From Anaerostipes faecalis (GTDB lineage: Bacteria; Bacillota; Clostridia; Lachnospirales; Lachnospiraceae): a stretch of DNA of 64,000 nucleotides. A program made the translations under genes and the position numbers. The first letter of the stretch is position 1. Each line of letters starts with the position of its first letter. The stretch covers positions 1-64,000 of the forward strand of contig NZ_JABRXE010000010.1 in NCBI RefSeq assembly GCF_018982945.1. Direction: 5' to 3'. Under the pieces are notes generated by a model. It was not told the DNA's origin. It ran no database searches and worked only from the letters and a program-made list of their open reading frames with translations. Positions 28,659 through 39,482 of the stretch are shown one piece after another.

Positions 28659-31600
28659 TTAAAGAAAATTAAAGGATAATTGATCCGTTTCCTCTAAATC
28701 TCCCATAATTCCAAGTTCTTTCATTTTATCAATTGCGGTCTGTGGTGCTTTGGTACGATTTCTAAAGTTTTCCAAAGATGTGAAAGGTTCACCTTTGGCT
28801 GCTTCTTCTACCTGCAAAGCTGCTTTTTCCCCCATACCGTCGATACTTGTTAATGCAGGCATGATTTTGCCATCTATTACCTGAAAATCTTTTGCTTTCG
28901 CTTTATAAATATCCAGTGGCATAAATTCGTATCCTCTTGCATACATCTCATCAGCAATTTTCATTTCTCTTAACAAATCAAGGTCAGCATTTTTCACTTC
29001 ATTTTTTGGTGTATTTTTAATCTGATGCATTCTCTCATTTAAATGCTCTTTTCCAAGGCACATATCTTCATAAGAAAAAGCTTTTGCACGAATGCTAAAA
29101 TACGCTGCATAATAAGCCAGTGGATAGTACACTTTATACCATGCAATGCGCCATGCCATCATAACATACGCAGCGGCATGAGCCTTTGGAAACATATATT
29201 TGATACGTTTGCATGACCAGATATACCAGTCCGGTACATTATTATCACGCATCATTTGTTCCTGCTCTTGTGTCAGACCTTTCCCTTTTCGAACACCTTC
29301 CATAATCTTAAAGGATGCTTCCTGTTCCAGTCCCTGATTAATCAGATATACCATAATATCATCTCGACAACAAATGGCTGTAGAAATAACTGCATCACCA
29401 TTTTCAATCAGTGTCTGGGCATTGCCAAGCCACACATCAGTCCCATGAGACAAACCAGAAATACGGACAAGATCCGAAAAGCTTTGAGGATGTGTATCCT
29501 GAAGCATCTGGATAACAAAATCCGTACCGAATTCCGGAACACCTAAGGATCCTAAAGGTGTCCCATCAATGTCTTCCGGCTTGATTCCAAGAGTTTCTGT
29601 TCCATGAAACAGCCCCATAACACCTTTATCATCCATTGGAATCGTATGTGCATCAATTCCTGTAATATCTTCCATCCGTCGTATCATGGAAGGATCATCA
29701 TGCCCCAGAATATCAAGTTTTAAAAGGTTCTGGTCAATGGAATGATATTCAAAATGAGTTGTGATAATTGGTGTACTGGTATCATTGGCAGGATGCTGTA
29801 CTGCTGTAAAATCATATATTTCTTTATCATGAGGTACAACAATGATTCCTCCTGGATGCTGACCGGTGGTTCTTTTTACACCAGTACATCCAAGAGCCAG
29901 ACGTTCAATCTCACAACGTCTTTTACTAATGCCCCTCTCCTCCAGATATTTGAGGACATAACCATATGCAGTTTTTTCTGCAAGAGTACCGATTGTCCCT
30001 GCTCGAAAGGCTTTTCCCTTTCCAAAAATAACTTCTACATAAGCATGTGCTTTCCCCTGATATTCTCCTGAAAAGTTTAAGTCTATATCCGGTTCCTTGT
30101 TTCCTTTAAACCCAAGGAAAGTTTCAAAAGGAATATCCTGTCCTTCTTTAATCAGTTTTGTGCCACATTCTGGACATACAGCATCTGGCATATCAAATCC
30201 TGACATACCCATTTTGGCATACTTTTGCACCTGTTCTGAATCAAAGTCCACATAATGACATTCCGGACAGATGTAATGAGCCGGAAGAGGATTTACTTCT
30301 GTAATACCAGACATGGTTGCAGCAAAAGATGAACCTACAGAACCACGGGATCCAACCAGATATCCATGGTCATTGGAATCCCACACCAGCTTCTGGGCAA
30401 TAATATACATAACAGCATACCCATTTCCAATGATAGAATTCAGTTCTCTTTCTAATCGGCTGGTAACACGTTCCGGAAGATCAGGTCCATATATTTCATG
30501 TGCTCTGTTATAACAGATTTCACGTAATGTCTTATCAGAGTCAGGAATGACCGGAGGACATTTATCCGGATGGATTGGAGAAATATTCTCGATCATCTCA
30601 TTGATCTTATTGGGATTTGTAATAACCACTTCTTTCGCTTTCTCACTTCCCAGATAGGCAAACTCATCCATCATCTCTTCTGTGGTCCTAAAATAAAGAG
30701 GCGGCTGTGAATCTGCGTCTTTAAATCCTTTTCCCGCCATAAGAATTGCACGGTAAATAGAATCATCAGGATCCATAAAATGTACATCACATGTGGCAAC
30801 TACAGGCTTATGAAATTCTTCTCCCAAATCAACAATTCGTTGATTTACTTTCTGTATATCCTCTATTGACTGAATATTTTCTATTTTTTCAGAATGAATC
30901 ATGAATTCATTATTTCCAACAGGCTGAATTTCCAGATAATCATAAAAAGATACGATTTTAGCTATAGTTTCATCTGAACGCTGATCTACCAGAGCATTGT
31001 ATAGTTCACCTGCTTCACATGCGGAACCGATAATCAATCCGTCTCTGTATTTATTAATCAATGATTTTGGCATACGTGGACGACGGTTAAAGTAATTCAA
31101 ATGAGATTCGGATACCAGACGATTCAGGTTCACACGACCTGTATTATTTTTTACTAAAATAATACCATGGTAAGTTCGTCCTTTTTTTATAAGATCTACA
31201 CTTTCGCCTGCATATTCATTTACCTGATCCAGATTCATAATATCTTTATTTTTCAGCATGGAAATAAATTCTACAAAGATTTTTCCTGTTGCTGTTGCAT
31301 CATCAACTGCTCGATGATGGGTTTCCAGAACAATATTTAAATGCTTACAGATATTATCCAAAGTATATTTTCCAAGATGTCCCATTAAACAGCGTGCCAG
31401 TCCCAATGTGTCTACAACAGTGTAATCATAAGGCAGATTCAACCGATGACAGTTTTCTTTAATAAAACCGGTATCAAAATCAGCATTGTGAGCAACAAGA
31501 ATACTGTCCTTACAAAATTCCAAAAACATTGGTAAAATAGTTTCAATAGATAGTGCATTTTTAACCATATCATCTGTAATGGTTGTCAATTGAGTAATTT

Positions 31601-33071
31601 TATATGGTATTGGCATTTGAGGATTCACAAATTCACTAAAAGTATCTGTAATTTCTCCATGCTCCACTCTTACTGCACCGATTTCAATTATACGATCATT
31701 TTCACTGTTAAATCCTGTTGTTTCAATATCGAAAACTACAAAAGTGTCATCTAATGACTGTCCTTTTGAGTCAACCACCAGATCCCCCAAATCATCTACA
31801 AAATATGCTTCCACTCCATAGATAATCTTAAACGGATCATCTTCAGGAAGCCTTAAATCTTCATAAGCATGTCTTGCAATAGGAAATCCCTGTAAAACCC
31901 CATGATCCGTAATAGCAACGGCAGGATGTCCCCAATCATGGGCACGTTTTACAATATCTTTAATCTGTACAACACTGTCATTATCACTCATTACAGTATG
32001 AAGATGGAGTTCTACTCTTTTTTCCATGGAGTTATCCTGTCTCTTTTTTCTAAAATCTGTGATAGCTTTTATTCCAGCAACAGATCCTAATCCTATTTCG
32101 TGGTCATATTTATCATAAATAGCAACAGCTTTTATTCGATAAAATCCACCCTTTTTTAATGCTCCCAATACATCTGGAAGCTGCTCATTTCGGACAAAAA
32201 TCTTACAGCTGATAGTATCTGTAAAGTCTGTCACATGAAATATAATGATGGTCTTTTCATTTCTGATTTCCCTTGTTTCAAGGAAAGTAATCTGACCATG
32301 AATGACAACTTCACCGATTTCATCCTGAATATCTTTTATCTCTGTCAGTTCACCATCACAATTTCGTCCATATAATAATGTGGGATCATCCTGAGTTTTA
32401 GGTTTTCTCCGAAAGGTTTGTTCCTTTTTCACGGCAGCAGCTTTCCTGCGTGCTTTCTTTTCCTCTTTTTGTTCTTTCTCAATGGTATCAGCATGTTCCA
32501 CAATGGCATGTATTTCCTGTTGCAAACGATAACGGCTTTCTTCTTTCAGGCTTTTGTCCATACTTTTTGAAAAATCAAATCCGACTTTGATATCCATATG
32601 AAACCTGTCTTTTAAAACTGTTTCAAAATAATCTTTAATTTCCGGAGCCTTATTTTTATTTACAAATGTATTCTCAAAATAAAAAGTAAGTATATTATCC
32701 TCAACTTTGTAATCACCTTTTCTGACAACATTAAAAATAACCTCCCCTTTGCCTTTTAACTCAAAGAGGAAGCTTTTCATATAATGTTCCATCAAATATG
32801 TAAGATTGTACTGGTCAGAAAGCTCATAGACCTCATGAAACCGTATTTTGACAAAGCGTTTTGAAAACAGCTGTTCACGGATCTGCTGTTCCATTCTCCA
32901 TGTATCAATTCTTGAAATCAGATGATCACAGATAAAAGAAATACGGAGCATATTTTCTCTCTTTTTCAGGGTAATATCATATATTTTTACAGATTCAAAT
33001 AAAGAATGGAATTCATCCGAAACTTTAAGATCAGGAAACACACGAAAAAACAGCTTTCCTTGTTCTACCAT
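28659..33071 (-). CDS. polC: DNA polymerase III alpha subunit, Gram-positive PolC type
   Basis: 1470 residues. An N-terminal OB-like region is followed by a PHP domain (VELHLHTVMSDNDSV), an inserted DEDD 3'-5' proofreading exonuclease (FVVFDIETTGFN), the zinc-finger region (CPECHYVDFDSEQVQKYAK, CPECGTKL) and the polymerase palm (EPDIDLNFSGEYQGKAH) with the tau-binding C-terminus. It is the main leading-strand replicase of Firmicutes. The start codon overlaps the ispG stop by one base. Confidence 0.97.
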   Translation of the reverse strand: MVEQGKLFFRVFPDLKVSDEFHSLFESVKIYDITLKKRENMLRISFICDHLISRIDTWRMEQQIREQLFSKRFVKIRFHEVYELSDQYNLTYLMEHYMKSFLFELKGKGEVIFNVVRKGDYKVEDNILTFYFENTFVNKNKAPEIKDYFETVLKDRFHMDIKVGFDFSKSMDKSLKEESRYRLQQEIHAIVEHADTIEKEQKEEKKARRKAAAVKKEQTFRRKPKTQDDPTLLYGRNCDGELTEIKDIQDEIGEVVIHGQITFLETREIRNEKTIIIFHVTDFTDTISCKIFVRNEQLPDVLGALKKGGFYRIKAVAIYDKYDHEIGLGSVAGIKAITDFRKKRQDNSMEKRVELHLHTVMSDNDSVVQIKDIVKRAHDWGHPAVAITDHGVLQGFPIARHAYEDLRLPEDDPFKIIYGVEAYFVDDLGDLVVDSKGQSLDDTFVVFDIETTGFNSENDRIIEIGAVRVEHGEITDTFSEFVNPQMPIPYKITQLTTITDDMVKNALSIETILPMFLEFCKDSILVAHNADFDTGFIKENCHRLNLPYDYTVVDTLGLARCLMGHLGKYTLDNICKHLNIVLETHHRAVDDATATGKIFVEFISMLKNKDIMNLDQVNEYAGESVDLIKKGRTYHGIILVKNNTGRVNLNRLVSESHLNYFNRRPRMPKSLINKYRDGLIIGSACEAGELYNALVDQRSDETIAKIVSFYDYLEIQPVGNNEFMIHSEKIENIQSIEDIQKVNQRIVDLGEEFHKPVVATCDVHFMDPDDSIYRAILMAGKGFKDADSQPPLYFRTTEEMMDEFAYLGSEKAKEVVITNPNKINEMIENISPIHPDKCPPVIPDSDKTLREICYNRAHEIYGPDLPERVTSRLERELNSIIGNGYAVMYIIAQKLVWDSNDHGYLVGSRGSVGSSFAATMSGITEVNPLPAHYICPECHYVDFDSEQVQKYAKMGMSGFDMPDAVCPECGTKLIKEGQDIPFETFLGFKGNKEPDIDLNFSGEYQGKAHAYVEVIFGKGKAFRAGTIGTLAEKTAYGYVLKYLEERGISKRRCEIERLALGCTGVKRTTGQHPGGIIVVPHDKEIYDFTAVQHPANDTSTPIITTHFEYHSIDQNLLKLDILGHDDPSMIRRMEDITGIDAHTIPMDDKGVMGLFHGTETLGIKPEDIDGTPLGSLGVPEFGTDFVIQMLQDTHPQSFSDLVRISGLSHGTDVWLGNAQTLIENGDAVISTAICCRDDIMVYLINQGLEQEASFKIMEGVRKGKGLTQEQEQMMRDNNVPDWYIWSCKRIKYMFPKAHAAAYVMMAWRIAWYKVYYPLAYYAAYFSIRAKAFSYEDMCLGKEHLNERMHQIKNTPKNEVKNADLDLLREMKIADEMYARGYEFMPLDIYKAKAKDFQVIDGKIMPALTSIDGMGEKAALQVEEAAKGEPFTSLENFRNRTKAPQTAIDKMKELGIMGDLEETDQLSFNFL

Positions 33072-34135
33072 TATGATTCACCCCAATGTTCAAGTTCATT
33101 TCGTAAAGTATCTAAAAGATCTTCTTCTTTTACTTTTCGAATCACTTCACCTTTTTTGATCAGAAGACCTTCTCCAATACCACCTGCAATCCCTACATCT
33201 GCCTCTTTTGCCTCACCAGGTCCATTTACAACGCAGCCCATGACAGCCACCTTAATATTCAGATGTTCAAAATCACTTGCCATAGTTTCTACCTGATTTG
33301 CTAAAGAAATCAGATCAATATTCGTACGACCGCATGTAGGACAGGAAACCACTTCTATTCCGCCCTGACGTAATCCTAAAGTTTTTAAAATCAGTTTTGC
33401 ACTGGCAATTTCATTTACCGGATCACCTGTGAGGGATACACGGATCGTATCACCAATGCCCTGATTTAAAATTATTCCGAGACCAACAGCTGATTTAATA
33501 TTTCCACTGTATAATGTTCCTGCTTCCGTAATTCCCACATGAAGAGGATAATCAATTTTATCTGCAACCAGCTGATATGCTTTTGCACACATAAGTACAT
33601 CGGATGATTTAATGCTGACAACGATATCATGAAAATCAAATTTCTCCAGCATAGAAACCTTATCCAAAGCACTTTCTACCAGACCTTCTGCTGTAACTCC
33701 ATTATATTTTTCTACCAGGGGTTTTTCCAAAGATCCACTATTTACTCCAACACGAATTGGAACATGATATTCTTTGGCAGTTTCAACAACCTTTTGAATG
33801 TTTTCTTCCCCGCCTATGTTTCCCGGATTAATGCGGATTTTATCAGCACCATGCTTCATAGCTTCAATTGCAAGAATATAATTAAAATGAATATCAGCAA
33901 CCAAAGGAATATGAATCTGTTTTTTTATTTCTTCTAAAGCATTTGCAGCTTCCTGTGTGGGCACAGTACAGCGCACGATGTCACATCCTGCTTTTTCCAA
34001 TGCCAGGATCTGCTTTACCGTCGCCTCAACGTCTTCAGTTTTTGTATTGGTCATTGACTGAATAGCAACCGGATGACCGCCTCCAATCTTTACATTACCA
34101 ATCTGTATTACCTTTGTCTGGTTCCTTGTATACAT
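33071..34135 (-). CDS. ispG: 4-hydroxy-3-methylbut-2-enyl diphosphate synthase
   Basis: 354 residues. A TIM-barrel N-terminal part starts with IGGGHPVAIQSMTNT; the iron-sulfur ligands lie in SCPTCGRT and GCVVNGPGEA. It performs the penultimate step of the MEP isoprenoid pathway. It is in one transcript with dxr, cdsA, uppS and rseP. Confidence 0.96.
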   Translation of the reverse strand: MYTRNQTKVIQIGNVKIGGGHPVAIQSMTNTKTEDVEATVKQILALEKAGCDIVRCTVPTQEAANALEEIKKQIHIPLVADIHFNYILAIEAMKHGADKIRINPGNIGGEENIQKVVETAKEYHVPIRVGVNSGSLEKPLVEKYNGVTAEGLVESALDKVSMLEKFDFHDIVVSIKSSDVLMCAKAYQLVADKIDYPLHVGITEAGTLYSGNIKSAVGLGIILNQGIGDTIRVSLTGDPVNEIASAKLILKTLGLRQGGIEVVSCPTCGRTNIDLISLANQVETMASDFEHLNIKVAVMGCVVNGPGEAKEADVGIAGGIGEGLLIKKGEVIRKVKEEDLLDTLRNELEHWGES

Positions 34136-34147
34136 ATATAACCTCCT

Positions 34148-35182
34148 TTAGAGGAAAATCTTTGTGATATCCTGATACATAACAAAAATCATCAACGCCA
34201 TTAAAATCATCAGTCCCGCCGTATGAACAGCAGCTTCCAGATTTCTTGGAACAGGTTTTCCGCAAACAGCCTCAATAATCAGAAATAATAATCGACCACC
34301 ATCCAGTGCAGGAAGTGGTAAAAGATTCATAACTCCTAAATTGGAACTAATCAGAATCGCCATATTAATCATTGTCAAGAATACAGCTAAAAAGCCATAA
34401 TGCGAAGCTTGTGTATATTGATCTCCAACTGTTTTAACTATACCAACAGGGCCGGAAAGATCTTTCATTCCAAGCTGTCGTCCAATCAGCATTTTAATAC
34501 TTTTCACTGTAAGTTTCACCTGAAGACCAACTTCACGAATACTATATCCGATCGTTTTTAATGGTCCCACTTTCTGATATCCAGGCCATGTAATACCGAT
34601 CATATACTTATTTTCCTGCTGATTATAAACCGGAGTAACCTGAATATCTATTTCTCTTCCATTACGTTCTATAGTAATCGGAATTTTATCTCCCTGCTTA
34701 TAATCCAAAAACATATAATAAGAAAATTCACGATAATTATGAATTTTTTTATGATCTACGGCAGTCATAATATCTCCGGCTTTTATTCCTGCCTGTGCAG
34801 CTGGAGAACTTTTTTCTACAGAATAAATTTTTGGAATATCAACACCGGATATTCCGATCATAATTAGTGATAAAATAAAAGCAAAAACAAAATTAAAGAA
34901 AGGCCCGCCAAAAATCACTGCCATCCTTGCCCAGACAGATTTATTATTGAAAGCATTTTTCTCCTGTCGTTCTTCATCCTCACCCATCATACATGCACCG
35001 CCAAAAGGCAGTAATTTAATTGAATAAAAAGTATCTCCTACCTGTTTTCCAATAATCGTCGGTCCTAAACCTATACAAAATTCATCAACCTGAATACCAT
35101 TTTTCTTGGCAATCAGGAAATGCCCAAGTTCATGGACGATAATGATAATACCAAATATTAAAATTGCAATAATAATGTTCAA
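34148..35182 (-). CDS. rseP: Site-2 intramembrane zinc metalloprotease
   Basis: 344 residues. The zinc site HELGH is in the first membrane helix, a PDZ domain spans about 115-200 (SSPAAQAGIKAGDI), and NLLPLPALDGGRL contains the third ligand. It cleaves anti-sigma factors or leftover signal peptides within the membrane. Confidence 0.93.
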   Translation of the reverse strand: MNIIIAILIFGIIIIVHELGHFLIAKKNGIQVDEFCIGLGPTIIGKQVGDTFYSIKLLPFGGACMMGEDEERQEKNAFNNKSVWARMAVIFGGPFFNFVFAFILSLIMIGISGVDIPKIYSVEKSSPAAQAGIKAGDIMTAVDHKKIHNYREFSYYMFLDYKQGDKIPITIERNGREIDIQVTPVYNQQENKYMIGITWPGYQKVGPLKTIGYSIREVGLQVKLTVKSIKMLIGRQLGMKDLSGPVGIVKTVGDQYTQASHYGFLAVFLTMINMAILISSNLGVMNLLPLPALDGGRLLFLIIEAVCGKPVPRNLEAAVHTAGLMILMALMIFVMYQDITKIFL

Positions 35183-35239
35183 TAAACTACCTGCTTTCTA
35201 TTTTGTAAATTTAAAAATGTCATAGAATTGAAACTTCAA

Positions 35240-36391
35240 TCAGTCAACAGGATACTTTCTCAGTATATGATCGTATACCCATTGCTCTGTTTCAAGTACT
35301 TCATCTAAAGAAGGATCATTTATAACGGTATGAGCATTCATCGTATCCTCAATAATATCATAAATATCTAAAAATCGGATTTTTCTGTCTAAAAACATCG
35401 CAACTGCTTTTTCATTGGCTGCATTTAATACTGTCGGCATACTTCCTCCGATTCTTCCTGCATCATATGCATAAGGAAGTCCTTTTAGCACATCAACCGG
35501 TGGCTCCTCAAAAGCGATCTGTTTCAATGCTGCAAAATCCAGTCTTTCTCCAGGTAAAGGACGATGCTCCGGATAATATAGTGCATACTGAATTGGAAGT
35601 TTCATGTCAGGTGTTCCAAGCTGGGCAATGACACTTCCATCCTGAAACTGAATCATGGAATGTATCACACTTTTAGGCTGAACTACTACATGAATATGAT
35701 CAAAATCAACATCAAATAACCATTTTGCTTCGATTACTTCCAGCCCTTTATTAACCAGAGTTGCTGAATCTATAGTTATCTTACGACCCATAGACCAGTT
35801 AGGATGATTTAGAGCATCTTCAACTGTTACCTGCTTCAGGTCTTCTGTGGTTTTTTTACGGAATGGTCCTCCGGAAGCAGTGATAATAAGAGAATCCAAA
35901 TCATCTCTCCTGCCACTTTCAAGACATTGGAAAATTGCAGAATGTTCACTATCCACGGGATAAATCCGTACTCCCAGTTTCTTAGCCAGCGACATAATAA
36001 TATGTCCGGCTGTAACCAGAGTCTCCTTGTTTGCAAGTGCAATATCTTTTCCTGCATTCATAGCTGCAATCGTTGGCCGGATACCAATCATGCCAACGAT
36101 TGCTGTAACTACAATGGAACATTCAGATTCTGTGGCAGCCTCCAACAGTCCATCCATCCCGGAAACCACCTTTATAGTTATATCCTTTAATCGAAGTTTT
36201 AACTCCTCTGCTCTCTGTTTATCATAAACAGCAGCAATTTTAGGTGAAAATTCACGAATCTGTTTTTCCAGCAGATCGATATTGGTTCCCGCTGCAAGAG
36301 CAGTTACTTTGATATCTTTATTATTTCGAACAATGTCCAGGGTCTGAGTTCCTATGGACCCTGTTGATCCAATAATAGAAATATATTTCAT
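35240..36391 (-). CDS. dxr: 1-deoxy-D-xylulose 5-phosphate reductoisomerase
   Basis: 383 residues. NADPH-binding GSTGSIGTQTLD is at the N-terminus, and metal/substrate-binding PVDSEHSAIFQ and ASGGPFR are present. It makes 2-C-methyl-D-erythritol 4-phosphate in the MEP pathway. One base separates it from cdsA. Confidence 0.96.
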   Translation of the reverse strand: MKYISIIGSTGSIGTQTLDIVRNNKDIKVTALAAGTNIDLLEKQIREFSPKIAAVYDKQRAEELKLRLKDITIKVVSGMDGLLEAATESECSIVVTAIVGMIGIRPTIAAMNAGKDIALANKETLVTAGHIIMSLAKKLGVRIYPVDSEHSAIFQCLESGRRDDLDSLIITASGGPFRKKTTEDLKQVTVEDALNHPNWSMGRKITIDSATLVNKGLEVIEAKWLFDVDFDHIHVVVQPKSVIHSMIQFQDGSVIAQLGTPDMKLPIQYALYYPEHRPLPGERLDFAALKQIAFEEPPVDVLKGLPYAYDAGRIGGSMPTVLNAANEKAVAMFLDRKIRFLDIYDIIEDTMNAHTVINDPSLDEVLETEQWVYDHILRKYPVD

Positions 36392-36392
36392 C

Positions 36393-37205
36393 TTAAATGG
36401 TTCCTCCTGAAATCATAACCGTAAGATAATAAATAACCGGGGCAATTAAAATAATACTGTCAAATCGATCCAAAATTCCACCATGACCAGGAATAAGAGT
36501 TCCATAATCTTTAATTCCTGCATCACGTTTAATAGCAGATGCTGCCAAATCTCCAATTACAGAAATAACAGCACCAATTGCGCAGATTAACGCAAACATT
36601 GTAACAGGATTAAATGAAAAACGAATGGTTGATTTCAGATAAATACCATAAACTGCTCCAAGAACTGCAGCACCAACAATTCCTCCAATTAAACCTTCTA
36701 CACTTTTCTTAGGACTTAAAACCGGTGACATTTTATGTTTACCGATTAACATTCCAGTACAATATGCTAATGTATCATTTCCCCATGCGGCAAGGAATAA
36801 AAGTACAACAAACTCTCCTCCATTTTGAAGAACACGGAGCTGATATATATAAGAAAGCATAACACCAACATATACAAATCCGAAGAAACAGCCCATCATC
36901 TGATCCATTTTATATTTAGGAAAACGTATAACGTAACACCCTAATAAGAAAATCAAGAATAAAATAATGATAGATGAAGTCCATTGAGCTAAATCAAAAA
37001 ATAATGCAACAAAATACAATATGGTACCAGTATAACCGATAACTGCAAAAGAAGATTTTTCAATATGGAAAATCTTTAGAATCTCACTGTATCCAATCAA
37101 TGCAACAATCAATGTCAGACCAAATGTCACTATACCTCCCATATACAAACCTACAGCAGCAATAATAACAAGTACAATTCCGCTTAATAATCTTTGTTTA
37201 AACAT
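36393..37205 (-). CDS. cdsA: Phosphatidate cytidylyltransferase
   Basis: 270 residues, multiple membrane helices. The C-terminal signature SAIKRDAGIKDYGTLIPGHGG-ILDR is intact. It makes CDP-diacylglycerol for phospholipid synthesis. Confidence 0.95.
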   Translation of the reverse strand: MFKQRLLSGIVLVIIAAVGLYMGGIVTFGLTLIVALIGYSEILKIFHIEKSSFAVIGYTGTILYFVALFFDLAQWTSSIIILFLIFLLGCYVIRFPKYKMDQMMGCFFGFVYVGVMLSYIYQLRVLQNGGEFVVLLFLAAWGNDTLAYCTGMLIGKHKMSPVLSPKKSVEGLIGGIVGAAVLGAVYGIYLKSTIRFSFNPVTMFALICAIGAVISVIGDLAASAIKRDAGIKDYGTLIPGHGGILDRFDSIILIAPVIYYLTVMISGGTI

Positions 37206-37210
37206 AAAAC

Positions 37211-37918
37211 TTATATTCCTCCAAATCTGCGATCTCTTCCATTATAGTATTCAATCGCTTTTTCAAGTTCCTTTTTATTAAAATCAGGCCAGAGTACATC
37301 AGTAAAATAAAATTCAGTATATGCCAGCTGCCAAAGCATGAAATTAGAGAGCCTTTCCTCTCCACTGGTACGGATCATCAAATCAGGGTCAGGAAGACCT
37401 TTTGTATCCAGATAATCATTAAATATTCTTTCACTGATATCTTCTTTTGATAATTTCCCGGATTCCAGATCCTCTGCCATATGTTTCATGGCACGAACCA
37501 TCTCATCACGACTTCCATAATTTAACGCAATGGTAAAATTAATTCCTGTATTATTTTTTGAGGCCTCTTCCAGTTCAACAATCTTATCCTGGAGATCCTC
37601 AGAAAGCCCTGTAATATCACCTATAACACGGACTTTCATATTATTTTTATTGGCACGTTTTATACAATTTTTCAAATAGTCACGCAACAATTTCATCAGG
37701 GCATCCACTTCACTCTGCGGACGTTTCCAGTTTTCAGTAGAAAAAGCATAAACTGTCAGGTATTTTATTCCTAAATTATATGCATCCTCAATAATCTTCT
37801 CAACCGTTTTACTTCCCTGAACATGTCCCATATTTCGAGGAAGATGCTTCTTTTTTGCCCATCTCCCATTACCATCCAGAATAATCGCAACATGCTGTGG
37901 AACATTTAAATTTTCCAT
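37211..37918 (-). CDS. uppS: Undecaprenyl diphosphate synthase
   Basis: 235 residues. Catalytic IILDGNGRWAKKKHLPR is near the N-terminus, with STENWKRP and the later LMIRTSGEERLSNF. It extends farnesyl diphosphate to the C55 carrier lipid. It is probably the first gene of the uppS-cdsA-dxr-rseP-ispG-polC transcript, because a terminator lies just upstream. Confidence 0.96.
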   Translation of the reverse strand: MENLNVPQHVAIILDGNGRWAKKKHLPRNMGHVQGSKTVEKIIEDAYNLGIKYLTVYAFSTENWKRPQSEVDALMKLLRDYLKNCIKRANKNNMKVRVIGDITGLSEDLQDKIVELEEASKNNTGINFTIALNYGSRDEMVRAMKHMAEDLESGKLSKEDISERIFNDYLDTKGLPDPDLMIRTSGEERLSNFMLWQLAYTEFYFTDVLWPDFNKKELEKAIEYYNGRDRRFGGI

Positions 37919-37960
37919 ATAACCTCCGTCTAAAGAATTGATTCATCATCTAGCGCCTAC

Positions 37961-38001
37961 AAAAATTTAAACAGGGCCGGGCACGGAAATGCCAACCCTG
38001 T
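37961..38001 (-). terminator. Terminator after frr
   Basis: On the minus strand ACAGGG...GGC/GCC...CCCTGT stem followed by TTAAATTTTT. It separates pyrH-frr from uppS-cdsA-dxr. Confidence 0.7.
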
Positions 38002-38007
38002 TCAATA

Positions 38008-38553
38008 TTAAACTGTCATGATTTCTTTTGATTTTGCTTCTACTGATGCATCAATTTTCTTTACAAATTTATCTGTCATTTTCTGAACATCATCTTCATA
38101 ATCTTTCTGCTGATCGTCATTTAATTCACCGGCTTTATTCTGCTTTTTCAGGAAATCATTTGCATCACGACGAATATTACGGACTGCGACTTTAGCAGCT
38201 TCACCACGTTTTTTTACATCTTTTGCCAGATCTTTTCTGCGTTCTTCTGTCAGTTCAGGGAAATTAAGACGAATTGCAGTTCCATCATTTGTTGGAGTGA
38301 TTCCAATATCTGACATTAAAATGGCTTTTTCAATTTCCTTTAATAAATTTGATTCCCATGGCTGGATTACAATCATTCTTGCCTCCGGAATAGAAATATT
38401 TCCAACCTGCTGTACAGGAGTTGCAACTCCATAATAATCAACTTTAACATTGTCCAGAACATGTGGATTTGCACGTCCTGCACGGATTGTTAAAAAGTCG
38501 CTCATCATACTGTCATATGATTTTTCCATTTTTTCTTCAAATTGTTTTAACAT
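38008..38553 (-). CDS. frr: Ribosome recycling factor
   Basis: 181 residues, close to the usual 185. It has TIRAGRANPHVLDNVKVDYYGV and LTEERRKDLAKDVKKRGE. TAGGAGGACAAAAGACT precedes the ATG. With EF-G it splits post-termination ribosomes. It follows pyrH, as usual. Confidence 0.96.
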   Translation of the reverse strand: MLKQFEEKMEKSYDSMMSDFLTIRAGRANPHVLDNVKVDYYGVATPVQQVGNISIPEARMIVIQPWESNLLKEIEKAILMSDIGITPTNDGTAIRLNFPELTEERRKDLAKDVKKRGEAAKVAVRNIRRDANDFLKKQNKAGELNDDQQKDYEDDVQKMTDKFVKKIDASVEAKSKEIMTV

Positions 38554-38570
38554 AGTCTTTTGTCCTCCTA

Positions 38571-39287
38571 TTATGAAACAGTAACATATGTACCGTTAAA
38601 TTCACCCTTCATTAAATTTTCAATACTATTTTCTTCATTTAAACCAAATACCGCCAATGGCATTTTATTTTCAAGACACATAATGGTTGCTGTAAGATCG
38701 ATTACTCCAAGTTTCTGTTCAAGTACTTCGTCCATTGTCAATGTATCATATTTTACCGCATCTTTATTAACAGCAGGATCACTGTCATAAACACCATCTA
38801 TAGACTTAGCCAGTAAAATAGCATCTGCTTCAATCTCAATTGCACGTAATGCTGTGGAAGTATCTGTTGAAAAATATGGATGACCTGTACCACCTGCGAA
38901 AAATACAACTTTACCTGCATTCAGATCACGAACCGCTTTATCCTTTGAAAACATCTCTGTAAAAGCTCCACAGACAAACGGTGTATAAACCTCTGTTTCC
39001 ATTCCTGCACTGCGGAATGCATCAGATACATAAATACAGTTCATAACTGTTGCAAGCATACCAATCTGATCAGCTTTTGTTCTTTCCATACTGTCACTGG
39101 TACGTCCACGCCAGAAATTACCTCCGCCAATAACAATAGCCACCTGTAATCCTTCATCCACAAGCGTTTTAACCTGACGAGCCACATCAACACATGTAGC
39201 TTCATCAAATCCTGTTTTTTTGTCTCCGGCAAGTGCTTCTCCGCTGAGCTTTAAAAGTACTCTGTTCATATCTTTTAAACTTTTCAT
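38571..39287 (-). CDS. pyrH: Uridylate kinase
   Basis: 238 residues from ATG 39287, which has AGAGGTAAAACA upstream; a longer frame to 39359 gives a phenylalanine-rich, non-family N-terminus. Motifs VLLKLSGEALAG, IVIGGGNFWRGR and FAGGTGHPYFSTDT are seen. It phosphorylates UMP to UDP. Confidence 0.96.
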   Translation of the reverse strand: MKSLKDMNRVLLKLSGEALAGDKKTGFDEATCVDVARQVKTLVDEGLQVAIVIGGGNFWRGRTSDSMERTKADQIGMLATVMNCIYVSDAFRSAGMETEVYTPFVCGAFTEMFSKDKAVRDLNAGKVVFFAGGTGHPYFSTDTSTALRAIEIEADAILLAKSIDGVYDSDPAVNKDAVKYDTLTMDEVLEQKLGVIDLTATIMCLENKMPLAVFGLNEENSIENLMKGEFNGTYVTVS

Positions 39288-39402
39288 TGTTTTACCTCTT
39301 TTGCTTATTTTTACAAAATCACTATGAAAAATTATATCATATTGAAAAAAAAAGAACAACTATATAAAACTGGAATCGCACAACAAGTTAAATTTTCTAT
39401 GT

Positions 39403-39456
39403 AATAAAAAGGACGTGTGAGAAGCTGATTTTTAATCAGCTTCTGCAACACGACCT
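39403..39456 (-). terminator. Terminator after the four-helix membrane protein gene
   Basis: AGAAGCTGATT/ATCAGCTTCT with outer CGTGT/CACACG arms, followed on the minus strand by CCTTTTTATT. Confidence 0.85.
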
Positions 39457-39482
39457 TCTTTTATTGTCTATCATATAACAAT